Notes: generated by a model from the letters alone, not told the origin. A stretch of 64,000 nucleotides of DNA from Thamnaconus septentrionalis (GCA_009823395.1 CM020509.1:21840199-21904198), one strand, 5' to 3'. Positions 30,700 to 42,465 are shown, numbered from the stretch's first letter. Made by a program: numbers and translations.

Positions 30700-32627
30700 A
30701 CTCTATAACAGTGTTGCACAGTGTGTGTGGGCGTGTCACGAACTTTGACCCCAGTGGAGCCTGGTGGCTGGTAGACTGGTTCTCCCTAAAAGCTGCTGTG
30801 GTTACTGGGAGAGACGTCCCAGAAGCCACTGGTGGACCTTGCAGTGCCACATGTGGACTCTTGGATTGTTCTTGGCCTTCCAGTGAACCACTGCGTGAGC
30901 ACTGGAGGTCGACCATGACTGACTGCTGTCCTCCTCTCTGGACACCACAATCTCACTTCCCATCTAAAAGTCATGAAAAACCTTTGTGGGTGAGATCCTC
31001 TCACCATCTGATCACTGTTGGGAGTGGAGCCTTCAAACACTCCAATGACTGGACACTAATCAGAGACTGACCCCGACTGGAAGCAAAGTCACTTTCATGG
31101 TGTTGTTCCCCCAGCAGGACTTTCCTCAGGCTTCATTCTCATCAGCTGATCTGACCAAGCAACTCCAGGTTGAAGCTTCACGCTAGCTTTATTGTCAATG
31201 CTACAGTGTCTGGACCATATACAGAGCATTGAGCTCTTGTTACTGGGCGGCCCACGGTGTGAGGAGAGAGCTGCTCTGTGCAAAGGGAGCCACAAGCAGT
31301 TTGCAATCCAGTGCAGTGATTCCAGCCTCCAGTATCACCTGAATGACACCTAGCAGCTAGTACGAGCTAACGGAGCTAACAAGAACGTCAGAGCGCTGAA
31401 TACAACCAAGTAGAGTCGACAATAGGGTTGCCACCTCCTAGAGTTTCAAATCTGGGAATTCTCGGGGGGAGGGGTATTTACAGGTCAAAGTGAAGTGTGT
31501 CCCGTATCAGTTCATTACGGGACAGGTTTTTTAGTTGCCAAATATATATTACTTATATATATAAGTATTTTACGGGACGGTTGGCAACCCTATCTAGACC
31601 ACAGACGGAAATCAAATGAGGTTTTGTCACTTTCCCTAAAAAACGGGACATATTGTGTCCCGGGAGAGATTTTATTTTTCCCGGGACAGGTGGTGAAAAA
31701 AGAGAACAATTCTGGGAAAACGGGACGGGTTGTCCACCCTAGTGGACAATCAGATGTAGTAAAATGATTCACATTCTCTACTTCAGTACAGATACTTGTC
31801 TAAAATCAACTCCTTTACTCATAGTGCAGCTTCTGAAGTGAATTGAAGTCAAAACTTTTTGAGGCCATTAATGAAACAAAACATTTGTTGATTAATTTTG
31901 TTTTAAAAATTCAAAGGTTGTGACAGAATAATCTGGAGTGAACTGACCAGAGGTTAAAGGTCAGAGGGTTCACAAACTAAAAATACCATAATTAATTAGA
32001 TTATTTTTTTAATCAACTTCCACCACTATGATTATATATTTGTTTCATAAATGTTTAATGCACCTTTTTACTTGACCAACATAATTAAATCTCCACCTGC
32101 TTCCGTTTGCATGTTTCAGCAGATTGATGTGTATGTAGACAGAAAAATCCTCAGCACTGGCTCTCTCACACCTGGCTTCCACCGCAGCAGCTGCTTTGTT
32201 TTTCACTTCCCGTGATGCTTTTTCTTTGTTGCACACAGACAACACGCACTCATACCATTCACTCCGTCCACACACCTACAGACATTACTGACAAGACACT
32301 GACTCTCACACTCCATACATTATGTTTTTCTTCACAGTTTTGCTGTATTTTAACTGTTTTTATTGCAATTGATTTTATTTGTTTCACTCTGGAAAGCACC
32401 TTGTGCACCATTTGGTTGTTGGAAGGTGCTATATAAATTAAATTTGATTGATTGGTTGATTATTTTTGGTGTGGTATGCGGCTTTATTGTCATTGCAACA
32501 CGTAAATGTATACAACAAAATTGTGCATAAACAGTCCAAATACAATACAATAGTAAAGACAGGACTGCAGGATTGAGCATTTTCAGTGGGGGTGAAGGTG
32601 TTATTATGTTTAGTGTAGATGTTTGTG
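30700..32627 (+). repeat. Duplicated NLR 3' flank, copy 2
   Basis: Immediately downstream of NLR-2 and matching copy 1 (17,147-19,720) in the same orientation, but without the solo LTR. It carries its own hAT-like MITE at 31,423-31,741 and is cut off on the right by a Gypsy LTR at 32,626. Confidence 0.85.
31423..31741. mobile_element. hAT-like MITE with nested ends
   Basis: Flanked by GTCGACAA (31,415-31,422) and GTGGACAA (31,742-31,749), an 8-bp duplication with one mismatch. Copies 1 and 4 of the flank lack it (…GTCGACAATCAG…). The outer ends are TAGGGTTGCCACC and CCACCCTA. A second, exact inverted end TGGCAACCCTA lies internally at 31,582-31,592. Confidence 0.75.
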
Positions 32628-32894
32628 TCGTGTCGTCAGACTGTGTGGGAAAGGCGGTGAAAAACGACTACTTGGTAGGATAGCTGGCAACAGCCGTTTA
32701 CTTGTAAGCAGGCACGTGAACTAACAACCAGCTACTCGTATTTCTTCTGTGACCCAGGGAGAAGCATAACTCGTCTGATCAAAAAACATCACACCCTCTA
32801 GAGGCAATACATGGTACAACACCCTGAACAGCAGGACACTGTTCATCATGTGAACCTTATCACTTTGCTGTGCTTTTTATCTTCAAATACCACA
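32626..32894 (-). mobile_element. Gypsy LTR (3' side)
   Basis: A 269-bp segment that on the minus strand starts TGTGGTATTT and ends CGACACGACA. It is preceded on that strand by a purine tract AGGGGAGGAG like a polypurine tract. It interrupts the NLR flank: copies 1 and 4 continue GATGTTTGTGCTTC where this copy enters the LTR. Confidence 0.65.
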
Positions 32895-33069
32895 ACTCCT
32901 CCCCTGTAGCTTTAAATTTACATATTTTCTCTTTTCTTATTCCTAAATGAACACCAAACATCAAACAACCCCCAAAAAATTACAACGTAATTTTTAGTAC
33001 ACCAATGCTGCTTGTCAACAAAAAAAAAGAATCAATAGTGATTTGACACAATCTCGTTTTGGAGATGTA

Positions 33070-33990
33070 TTATAAGTCCAAACGCTGAGGTGGGCGCACA
33101 TTCCTCTTAGGGCGCTCCCTGCAACCTGAACTTGATGATTCCTCAAGAGCATTGTCCAGCCTCTCTGAGCTTTGGTTTTCTTCAGGTGTTTCTTCTGGTG
33201 TTTCACCAGTATTTCCAGTAACAGTTTCAATGTCTCTCCAATCCTCTCCCGAATCCGCATGGTAATCAGAGTCTCCATCAGTGTTAATCACAGTCCGTTC
33301 TCCTCTCTCACTCTTTGCATCAAGCATCTGATTTACATGCCTTTTTACACATGCCCTATTTATAGACACCATGTATGTTACAGTACCCAAAACATCAGTT
33401 ATTACACCATTCAACCACTTCTCTCCTCTCCTGTAGTTCTTTACCAGCACAGCCTGACCTACAGAGAAAAACCTGAGTTTTCTCTTCCCGACTGACTGAT
33501 TTGAACACCCAGTAGGAAAAGCCTGAGACGGGTCTGGCTTCACTAGAGAAAGTCTAGTACGGACCTGCCTCTTCAAAAACAACTCTGCTGGTGTGTTTTA
33601 GTGGCTGAGTGTGGCATGTTTCGATAGCTAAATAAGAAATTAGCAATAGAATGTTGCAATGTCATGCCACCTACAGCTTTGTTCTTAGCTAAAGACCTTT
33701 TGAAGTTTTGGACCAGTCGTTCAGCCAATCCATTTGAGGCTGGGTGATACGCTGGAGTTTTAATGTGTTTTACAGCATTCATTTTAAGGAAGATCCCAAA
33801 TTCACTTGAAATAAATTGAGGTCCATTATCCGTCACTACCTCCTTTGGTAAGCCATATGCTGCAAAAGACCTCTAAAATTTCTATGGTCTTACTTAGATT
33901 ATGTTGTGTGCTCGTTGTTGGCATCCGATATGGTATATGTTGACGAGTGATGCTAGTTATGTACGTCTTATTTTCTGAGCTGACTCTCTG
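33070..33990 (-). pseudogene. Ty3/Gypsy integrase C-terminal fragment
   Basis: 33,836-33,573 holds the integrase core with TDNGPQFISSEF and the YHPASNGLAERLVQ block, containing the second catalytic Asp and the Glu region. 33,582-33,070 holds the post-core part up to the polyprotein end (RERPKRNVRPP). A frame change separates them and upstream protease, RT and RNase H are absent. It belongs to the same element as the LTR at 32,626. Confidence 0.85.
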
Positions 33991-34194
33991 ACTGTATCTA
34001 GGTCTTTTGTCTATTGTAGCAGCTGCAGTTCAACTGTTGTACCACAACGTAAATGTGTATGATGATATGATGATGCTTTGTACACAATGTGTAAAATGAC
34101 AGGTGCAGTTTCTGCTTATACCACTTAAATTATAATTATCAGCACAAACTACTCACACAGGACAGCATTTTAAGATGACATGGTAAAGTATAAA

Positions 34195-34209
34195 TGCTTA
34201 TCATCTGCT

Positions 34210-34275
<66 letters not shown>
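34195..34275. repeat. (AAT)n microsatellite
   Basis: An uninterrupted trinucleotide run of about 80 bp. Confidence 0.97.
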
Positions 34276-34276
<1 letters not shown>

Positions 34277-35250
34277 GACTGCATTTATACTGTGCTTTTT
34301 TTTTTACTCAAAGTTCTTTTACATTGAACCATTTACACCACAGCAACACGTGTAGCCACAGCTGTCCTGGGGAAGGCAGGCAGAAAGTGTGATCGTGTGA
34401 CTGGAACGTTAGAATTATAACTGGCTGATCAACGTTTCATGGGGATAAAATCCCGACAAAATACTCGAAGAAGAGAGAAGAATCGAAGCAAAGACTTTGA
34501 ACAAGGACAGAAAATAATGGTACTAATAGGGATTAAGACAATGACCCACTGGCCTTTGGTACTTCTGAAGGTCGCTTGGGTCCGAAACTCGGCACACTTG
34601 TCAGATCCCTAGTTACAATGCATATTCCAGCCCTCCAGCTCAAAGGGTTCTAAAAATATGAAAGAAAAGCACTTTTCCCTCCAATTTGTGGGGCTGAAAG
34701 TTTGTTATGGGGACCTGTGCAGAGCCCCGTCACCCACATCACACAGTTTTGCCCACTTGTATCTTTTTCTGGTGTTTTGTGGACTAACATGACAGACAGC
34801 ATGCATCACTCTGCAGTTACAGTTGTCCACCGGCAGCATGTGCTGCAGCCTTGTGCCCATCCCCCGACTCAAAGCACTTAGCCAGGTTCACAGTTGCCTC
34901 GCACAGCTCTCCTACAGTAGCTGCAGACAGAACAGAGAGGTGACCCTCACCACTCCACAGTTTCCTTTGGAATAAGGCCTATCCTGCCAGATACCCCTGA
35001 CCCCCTGGCCTACAATTTTTCTGAAGGCCGTTTGGGTGCAAAACCTGGCACACTTATCACAACCCCAGTCACGATGCACATTTTACATTTTACATGTGCG
35101 GTGGCCTAGTGTACCCCCTGAATCCCTTACTTTAAACACTTAAGAATGTTGTGGTGCAAAACCCAGTGTTGGTTCACAATCTGTCCCTTCTCTCGGATCA
35201 GTATGGGGCCTTTTGGTAACTCTGTTGGGATAAACCTCATCTCGGTCGAA
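34276..35250. other. Repeat-derived spacer
   Basis: No gene recognised. Two diverged copies of a ~100-bp block start near 34,565 and 35,025 (AAGGTCGCTTGGGTCCGAAA and AAGGCCGTTTGGGTGCAAAA), probably parts of an unclassified transposon. Confidence 0.45.
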
Positions 35251-35251
35251 C

Positions 35252-35254
35252 AAG

Positions 35255-35302
<48 letters not shown>

Positions 35303-35312
35303 CAGACAGATA
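35252..35312. repeat. (TAGA)n microsatellite
   Basis: A tetranucleotide run, TAGA changing to CAGA at its right end. Confidence 0.95.
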
Positions 35313-35514
35313 GCAGGCAAGTTTGATTTTGTTTTTCCATGTTTTTGGAAAGTGGCATTTTTCGGGAGGGCTACAAATGGGTCCTGAGTAGTGCACAAAT
35401 ATGCATTCACTGCTCCGCTTAAACCACTTCAATTGTTTTTTTTTCATTTATTATGAAAATGTAGTCATACTTGGATAACAAAGAAGATAACATTTTGGGC
35501 AAAAATACAGTGTT

Positions 35515-36470
35515 TGTAGAATGGGTTCAAAAGTTACAGATTCATAAATGTGTGTGATAACATGGGTCCAATAAGTGACTGAGAGAAGTGTGTGGAACGG
35601 GTTCAACAAGTTACAGATTTAGACATGTGTGTGATAATATGGGTCCAATAAGTGACTCAGAAAGGTGTGTAGAATGTGTTCAACAAGTTACAGATTCAGA
35701 CACGTGTGTCAGGGCCTGAAGGCGACAAACAGTAGAAAGGTGTTGAAAATATTGATTGTCAGGTTCTGAATAAACTCTCATATTCAGAATATGAGAACAT
35801 GAGAGTTGATTCTCAGGTTCTGAGATTCAACTCAGAACCTGAGAATCCTGAGGATTGATTTGTACCTCCTGAGGATACAAATCATCCTGAGGATTGATTT
35901 GTACCTCTGAAAATATTTTTTTAACCTCTTAATAAAGTACTGTGACTCTGTACCATCCACGTTACCGAGTCAGAACCTGGGAGGTAGTGATAGTTGCGCA
36001 AATGTTTTGAAAACCAACCCTTAAATGTATATATTTTTACCATACACTTTAAGAAAGCTTAGGTTGCCAAGAATCACAAAAGACCACTCACACATAATGT
36101 ACATACCTTTGAAGTTTGAAGTTCCCCTTTAATGTGATTGAGGTAGCAGCTCAAACAATGGTTTCAATAACACTTACCCAAATCAATATCGGATCAGATT
36201 GAATCGAATTATGTTTATCGATTTTGCATCTCGAGAATCAAAATCAAATCAGTTCTTAAGATTCAATGCACAACCCTAATGGAGAAGTGTGTAAGATGGG
36301 TGTAAAAGTGATAGATTCATAGAGGTGTGTGGGTAGGTGCAACAAGTGACAAAAGATAAGTGTGTAAAACAGGTGCGACAAGTGACCAAATCAGAGAAGT
36401 GTGTAACCAGGGGCTCCAAAGTGACGTCGTAAAATGAGTGGATAATCCGGATCGCAGAAGTGATAATGAG
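35515..36470. repeat. Degenerate ~75-bp minisatellite, interrupted
   Basis: About three units at 35,515-35,712 repeat TGGGTCCAATAAGTGACT and GTTCAACAAGTTACAGATT. Diverged versions resume at 36,285-36,440 (GTGCAACAAGTGACAAAAGA). The middle (35,713-36,280) is an insertion with many small palindromes. Confidence 0.7.
35808..35847. repeat. Perfect 16-bp-arm hairpin
   Basis: GATTCTCAGGTTCTGA (35,808-35,823) and its exact reverse complement (35,832-35,847) with an 8-bp loop. A smaller palindrome (CTCATATTC-A-GAATATGAG near 35,777-35,795) and a duplicated GAGGATTGATTTGTACCTC lie next to it. Confidence 0.85.
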
Positions 36471-36596
36471 TGAGATTGATGAGTGTCCCCAAAAATGATG
36501 GCCCTGACTCCTTTAATTTTTCTTTTTTGAATTCTGCTTATTTAAACAGACTTTTGTTATGTTTGACTGTTGATGATCTTTGGTGATTTTTTTTCA

Positions 36597-36680
36597 GAGC
36601 TGTACGAGCCCTTGAAAGGGTGGTCCCCCCAGGTTACCATCCTGACCAATGGTCTCTCGAGTTATGGCACGGGAGTCTGT
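36597..36680 (+). other. Unidentified exon-like segment A
   Basis: After a strong TTTTTTTTCAG acceptor there is an open segment ELYEPLKGWSPQVTILTNGL ending near a (GT)n run that blurs the donor. The residues look protein-like and are unlike the transposons nearby. They faintly resemble the NAD-binding part of thioredoxin-reductase-like flavoproteins, which I cannot confirm. Confidence 0.35.
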
Positions 36681-36865
36681 GTGTGTGTGTGTGGTGTGTG
36701 TCTGCTTGTGCACTTTGTTTCCTTGGCGCTGAAGACAGACGACGATGACGAATCAAAGTTCATAGTTCACAATCTGAATCGTCGTTTGCAGCTGATACGA
36801 TTGATGCTGGGACACACACACACACACCAGTGTAACAGACACAGGTCCTTGCACCTGTAAACAGT

Positions 36866-36868
<3 letters not shown>

Positions 36869-36904
<36 letters not shown>
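36869..36904. repeat. (GT)n microsatellite
   Basis: A dinucleotide run between the two exon-like segments. Confidence 0.95.
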
Positions 36905-36905
<1 letters not shown>

Positions 36906-36924
36906 CCTTCCCCCTGATGTGCAG

Positions 36925-36972
36925 TCTGAGGTGTGGAGACTCGCTGAGGCCTTTGAGAAACACGGTGAGCAA
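36925..36972 (+). other. Unidentified exon-like segment B
   Basis: GATGTGCAG acceptor and CACG/GTGAGC donor bracket a short open segment, SEVWRLAEAFEKHG. It could follow segment A in the same unknown gene. No further exon was seen before the TRIM units, so it is either a relic or the edge of a displaced gene. Confidence 0.35.
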
Positions 36973-37768
36973 ACACACACGTGTGGTCATTAGGTTCAAA
37001 CGACCACACCCACTGGTTTGGCTCCTCCCACCACAGCCCCCCCTCCTCACCACCTCTACAAATAGGAAGGCCTGTAGACCTAACTGTCTGCACGAGTGGA
37101 GAAGGAATCTGATTGGTCACATGAGCTTCTTCAGTCTTTTTTCAAGATGTTGAAGCAAAACTTCTTCATGGGACAAGGAAACACTCCCACTGATATCTGG
37201 ATTGTCTTGTTGCTTTATTGCTTCAATTCAAAAGTTGATCATTCACTTGACATTGTTGTGCAATATAGACTGATGGCATATTTCATGACTTATTGATTCA
37301 CTATTGTCACATTGAGGCCAACAACCACAATCAAAAGAGAATATTCTCTCACAATATTTACATACATTCATCTGATTCTTGACAAACGGATCAACAGTAA
37401 GAAGGTTCATCAGATGGATGAGTTGTTGAAAGGTCAAAGGTCAGGGTGGAAAGGTCCAGAGTGCAAAAAGACCTCAGCTGTGTCTCCACAGTAATAAAGT
37501 TGTCATGTGGACTAATGACACATTATGAATCTGTGGGATGAATGGGCTGCAGAGGAAGAGAAACAACGTGGCACAAACATCCAGCAGCCGTGGAGACAAA
37601 CATCAGGTGGACAACAGTCATCAGGAGCACAAACAGGAAGTGGCATCCAGGCCCCACCCACCCTGTTTGACTAACAGCCGGAGACACTGTACAACAAACG
37701 TGAAGACAGAAGAAGAATCAAAGGTGAGAATTCAGCTCAGAGTCTCTCTGATGACTTCAGTCACACTT

Positions 37769-39433
37769 TCACCAACTCAGCTGTAGAACCTGGATTAACA
37801 TAAAATCCAACATGTAGCGGCTGAGTGAGGAGGAGGTCTGGACTCTGTGGAGGAGCTCCATGGTTCCAGAGACGCTGTAGAAGGACAGAAGACCTGCTCT
37901 GTGGTCCAGGTACACTCCCACTATGGAAGACTGAGGACCTGAGACACCACTCCTGATGTTGTTGTGAAAAAAGTGGCAACGTCCATTTGAGTAACAAAAT
38001 AAGCTCCAGGAATTGTCATTGAATCCAAATAAACTTTCCTTTGACTCTCCTGTTCTGCTGATGTTCCTGTAGGCCACTGCTACACCAACCCAATCCCCTA
38101 TCATCTCCACCTCCCAGTAACATCGTCCAGTCAGACCTTCTCTACTCAGGACCTGCTTTTTGTCAGTGAATCTGTCTTGATGATCACAATAAGACTGAAC
38201 TTCCTCCATTTGAGTCACTTTTCTGTTCTCCTCAGATAATAACAGATGTTTGTTCACTGTGTTTGGATCCAGAGTGATTTGACGGTAATATCTGAGGAAG
38301 TCCTCTCTTCTCCTGGGTTCTGGTACCTTCAGTAGAACATCAACATTGCTCACTGTCCATGAGATGTTTGTCTGAGTCTCCATCAGAACTTGCTGTATTT
38401 CATCTCTCAGCTTGGTCACAGCTGCTGCCACATCCTCAAAGTATCTCAGAGGACGGATCTCCAGGCTGGAGGAGTCTGGAGACGGACTGAGTGCTGGCAG
38501 TGAGGAGAACCTGAGGAGAAACTGGCTGTGGTCCAGTGTGTGTGAGATCTTCTCCAGCTCAGCGTCTCTCCTCTTCAGCTCCATCATCTCATGCTCATGC
38601 TTCTTCTGAAGATCTTTGACTCCACTCACTGCTGCCCCCTGTGTGGATCTGACCTGCTGCTGCACCTCAGAGCGTCTTTTCTCCAGCAGACGGATCATCT
38701 GGGTGAAGATGTCGTCACTGTCCTTCACTGCTTTTTCAGCAGAGCCGTTGATGGACTCAACCTCCTTCTGAAGCACCTTCAGATCTTCCTCTGTGTGCTG
38801 GATCTTCTGCTGGATCTTCTGCCTGGTCTTATCCAGCTCTCTCTGCCTCACAGGCCTCTCTGCTGCTGCTGCCACTGTCTGATGACCTTGATGTTCATCC
38901 ATACAGCATAAACCACAGATGATCTTCTGATCAGTGCGGCAGAATATCTTCATCACCTCATCGTGACGAGGGCAGATGTTCTCCTGGAGCTGCTGGCTGG
39001 GTTCCACCAGCTTGTGTCTCTGTAGGGGAGCAGCATCACGATGAGGCTGGAGATGACGGTCACAGTAAGAGGCCCGACAGTCCAGACAGGACTTGAGGGC
39101 CTTCAGTTTCCTCCCAGCGCAGACATCACAGGCCACATCTCCAGCTCCAGCATAGCAGTGATCAGCAGAAGCATCTTGGAGTCCAGTCTTCTCCAGGGTC
39201 TCCACTAGAGCTGCTAACAGGAAGTTCTTCTCCAGGACAGGCCTCGCTGTGAAGATCCTCCTACACTGAGGGCAGCTGTAGACTCTCCTCTCCTCCTCTA
39301 CATCCCAGTGGTGTTGGAGACACTTCCTGCAGTAGCTGTGTCCACAGGAAGTGGTCACCGGATCCTTCAGAAGATCCAGACAGAGGCAACAAGATATCAT
39401 TTTTGGGTCCAGCTGAGCTGCTGCCTGAGCCAT
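37769..39433 (-). CDS. TRIM16/TRIM25-like RING-B30.2 protein 1
   Basis: A single-exon frame of 554 residues from the conserved start MAQAAAQLDP; an ATG six codons upstream is not conserved in copy 2. RING C3HC4 at about residues 15-58 (CCLCLDLLKD...CGHSYCRKC...CPQC), B-box 1 (CDVCAGRKLKALKSC), B-box 2 (CPRHDEVMKIFCRTDQ), a long coiled coil at about 190-310, then PRY-SPRY/B30.2 from ITLDPNTVNKHLLL. Expected to be a cytosolic E3 ubiquitin ligase recognising targets through B30.2, as in fish antiviral TRIMs (inference). A 2-nt excess near 37,824-37,836 shifts the last ~23 residues out of the family frame; the QPLHVGF...NPGSTAEL tail lies in the next frame, ending at 37,761. Confidence 0.85.
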   Translation of the reverse strand: MAQAAAQLDPKMISCCLCLDLLKDPVTTSCGHSYCRKCLQHHWDVEEERRVYSCPQCRRIFTARPVLEKNFLLAALVETLEKTGLQDASADHCYAGAGDVACDVCAGRKLKALKSCLDCRASYCDRHLQPHRDAAPLQRHKLVEPSQQLQENICPRHDEVMKIFCRTDQKIICGLCCMDEHQGHQTVAAAAERPVRQRELDKTRQKIQQKIQHTEEDLKVLQKEVESINGSAEKAVKDSDDIFTQMIRLLEKRRSEVQQQVRSTQGAAVSGVKDLQKKHEHEMMELKRRDAELEKISHTLDHSQFLLRFSSLPALSPSPDSSSLEIRPLRYFEDVAAAVTKLRDEIQQVLMETQTNISWTVSNVDVLLKVPEPRRREDFLRYYRQITLDPNTVNKHLLLSEENRKVTQMEEVQSYCDHQDRFTDKKQVLSREGLTGRCYWEVEMIGDWVGVAVAYRNISRTGESKESLFGFNDNSWSLFCYSNGRCHFFHNNIRSGVSGPQSSIVGVYLDHRAGLLSFYSVSGTMELLHRVQTSSSLSRYMLDFMLIQVLQLSW

Positions 39434-39445
39434 ATCACCTCTGAG

Positions 39446-39490
39446 AGCCACTGACTGACTGACTGACTGACTGACTGACTGACTGACTGA
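39446..39490. repeat. (TGAC)n before TRIM 1
   Basis: A tetranucleotide run just upstream of the start codon; unit 2 has a shorter, interrupted version at 42,325-42,356. Confidence 0.9.
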
Positions 39491-40608
39491 GAAGAGCTCG
39501 GAGCACTAGGCGCCACCCACCTTGTTTGAATGACAGCTGAAGACAGATCAAAGTTCAGGGTTCACAAACGGAGACGTCTGGCTAATGTTGGCAGGTGATG
39601 TTAATGCTGCTGAAATACACACACACACACACACACACATACACATGTATATGGCCAATGGGGGACGGTTGTCTTTCACTCTATCAGTGGGGACTTCAAG
39701 ATGTGGTTATTGAACAAATACAAAAAACTAATAGAAACTTCACTCAGAGGCATTTTGTCCCCAAGTGACTTTGAAAAGAAGGAAGAACAAACTGGAACCC
39801 AGCTGAACAAAGATCAGCACTCATTAACTATCAGTGCAAAAGGGTCGGAACCTATACAGCCATTCCACCAATCAGCAGCAGAGTGACTGTCAGGTGTGAA
39901 ATAAAAGGTGTGAGTTCCTGCTGACTCACTGCCTCCCCCCTCTGGTGACCCCTTGGTCCTACAGCCTGACATCAGTCACGTCAGCTCATTGACTGGCACC
40001 AGTTCACTGCCAGGAAACACTCCCACTGCTATCTGGATTGTGTTATTGCTTTATTGCTTCAATTCAACAGTTGATCATTCACTTGACATTGTTGTGCAAC
40101 ATAAACTGATGGCATATTTCATGACTTATTGATTCACTATTGTCACACTGAGCCAACAACCAGAATCAAAAGACAAAATTCTTTCATAACATTTACATCC
40201 ATTCATCTGATTTTTGACAAACGGATCAACAGTAAGAAGGTTGATCAGATGGATGAGTTGTTGAAAGGTCAAAGGTCAGGGTGGAAAGGTCCAGAGTGGA
40301 AACAGACTTCAGCTGTGTTTCCACAGTAATAAAGTTGTCATGTGGACTAATGACACATTATTAATCTGTGGGATGAATGGGCTGCAGAGGAAGAGAAACA
40401 ACGTGGCACAAACATCCAGCAACCGTGGAAACAAACATCAGGTGGACAACAGTCCACCTCAACAGTCACAAGGAGCACAAACAGGAAGTGGCATCCAGGC
40501 CCCGCCCACCCTGTTTGACTGACAGCCAGAGACACTGGGCAACAAACATGAAGACAGTTGAAGAATCAAAGGTGAGAATTCAGCTCAGAGTCTCTCTGAC
40601 GACTTCAG

Positions 40609-42307
40609 TCACACTTTCATCAACTCAGCTGTAGAACCTGGATTAACACCAAGTCCAACATGTAGCGGCTGAGTGAAGGAGGTCTGGACTCTGTGGAGGA
40701 GCTCCATGGTTCCAGAGACGCTGTAGAAGGACAGAAGACCTGCTCTGTGGTCCAGGTACACTCCCACTCTGGAGGATTGAGGACCTGAGACACCACTCCT
40801 GATGTTGTTGTGAAAAAACACATATTCACCCGAGAAACAATCTAAACTCCAGGATTTGTCATTTAATCCAAAAATACTTCCATTTGAACCTCCTGCTCTG
40901 CTGATGTTCCTGTAGGCCACTGCTACACCAACCCCGTACAAAAACCCACGGAGGCCCCTCCCCTCTCTCCACCTCCCAGTAACAGTAACATCGTCCAGTC
41001 AGACCTTCTCTACTCAGGACCTGCTTCTTGTCAGTGAATCTGTCTGGATGAAAACAATAAGACTGAACTTCCTTCATGCCTGTCACTTTTCTGTTCTCCT
41101 CAGATAATAACAGATGTTTGTTCACTGTGTTTGGATCCAGAGTGATTTGACGGTAATATCTGAGGAAGTCCTCTCTTCTCCTGGGTTCTGGTTCTGGTTC
41201 TGGCAGTAGAACATCAATGTTGCTCACTGTCCATGAGATGTTTGTCTGACTCTCCATCAGAACTTGCTGTATTTCATCTCTTAGCTTGATCACAGCTGCT
41301 GCCACGTCCTCAAAGTATCTCAGAGGACGGATCTCCAGGCTGGAGGAGTGTGGAGACGGACTGAGTACTGGCAGTGAGGAGAACCTGAGGAGAAACTGGC
41401 TGTGGTCCAGTGTGTGTGAGATCTTCTCCAGCTCAGCGTCTTTCCTCTTCAGCTTCATCATCTCCTTCTCCAACTTCTTCTGAAGCTCTTTGACTGCACT
41501 CACTGCTGCCCCCTGTCTGGATCTGACCTGCTGCTGCACCTCAGAGCGTCTTTTCTCCAGCAGACGGATCATCTGGGTGAAGATGTCGTCACTGTCCTTC
41601 ACTGCTTTATCAGCAGAGGCGTTGATGGACTCCACCTCCTTCTGAAGCACCTTCAGATCTTCCTCTGTGTGCTGGATCTTCTGCTGGATCTTCTGCCTGG
41701 TCTTATCCAGCTCTCTCTGCCTCACAGGCCTCTCTGCTGCTGCTGCCACTGTTTGATGACCTTGATGTTCATCCATACAGCATAAACCACAGATGATCTT
41801 CTGATCAGTGCGGCAGAATATCTTCATCACCTCATCGTGACGAGGGCAGATGTTCTCCTGGAGCTGCTGGCTGGGTTCCACCAGCTTGTGTCTCTGTGGG
41901 GGAGCAGCATCACGATGAGGCTGGAGATGATGGTCACAGTAAGAGGCCCGACAAACCAGACAGGACTTGAGGGCCTTCAGTTTCCTCCCAGTGCAGACAT
42001 CACAGGCCACATCTCCAGCTCCAGCATAGCAGTGATCAGCAGGAGCATTTTGGATTTCAGTCTTCTCCAGGGTCTCCACTAGAGCTGCTAACAGGAAGTT
42101 CTCCTCCAGGGCAGGCCTCGCTGTGAAGGTCCTCCTACACTGAGGGCAGCTGTAGACTCTCCTCTCCTCCTCTGAATCCCAGTGGTGTTGGAGACACTTT
42201 CTGCAGTAGTTGTGTCCACAGGAAGTAGTCACTGGATCCTTCAGAAGACCCCAACAGAGAGAACAAGATAAGGTTTCTGGGTCCAGCTGAGCTGCTGCCT
42301 GAGCCAT
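40609..42307 (-). pseudogene. TRIM16/TRIM25-like gene 2, frameshifted in SPRY
   Basis: Same architecture as copy 1: RING (CSLCWGLLKDPVTTSCGHNYC), two B-boxes, coiled coil, PRY. Compared with copy 1 there is a 6-bp duplication (an extra CY) and a net ~19-nt insertion at about 40,925-40,970, between WEVE and GVAVAYRNI. This throws the frame; the upstream frame stops at 40,859. The rest of SPRY continues in another frame to a normal family ending (GSTAELMKV, stop 40,609-40,611). If the shift is real, a RING-B-box-coiled-coil protein without most of SPRY would be made (about 480 residues). An assembly error is possible. Confidence 0.8.
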
Positions 42308-42461
42308 TTCAACTCTGAGAGCCACTGACTGACTGACTTGACTGACTGACTGACTGAGCAGAACTAAGAGCACTAGGCGCCGCCCACCTTGTTTGATTGA
42401 CAGCTGAAGACAGATCTGGGTCGTCTGGCTAATGTTGGCAGGTGATGTTAATGCTGCTGAC

Positions 42462-42465
42462 ACAC

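Larger units (their letters stand above)
37177..40012 (-). repeat. TRIM tandem unit 1 (2,836 bp)
   Basis: A direct repeat unit containing TRIM gene 1 and its flanks. The boundary sequence GGAAACACTCCCACTG recurs at 37,177, 40,013 and 42,886. Confidence 0.85.
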
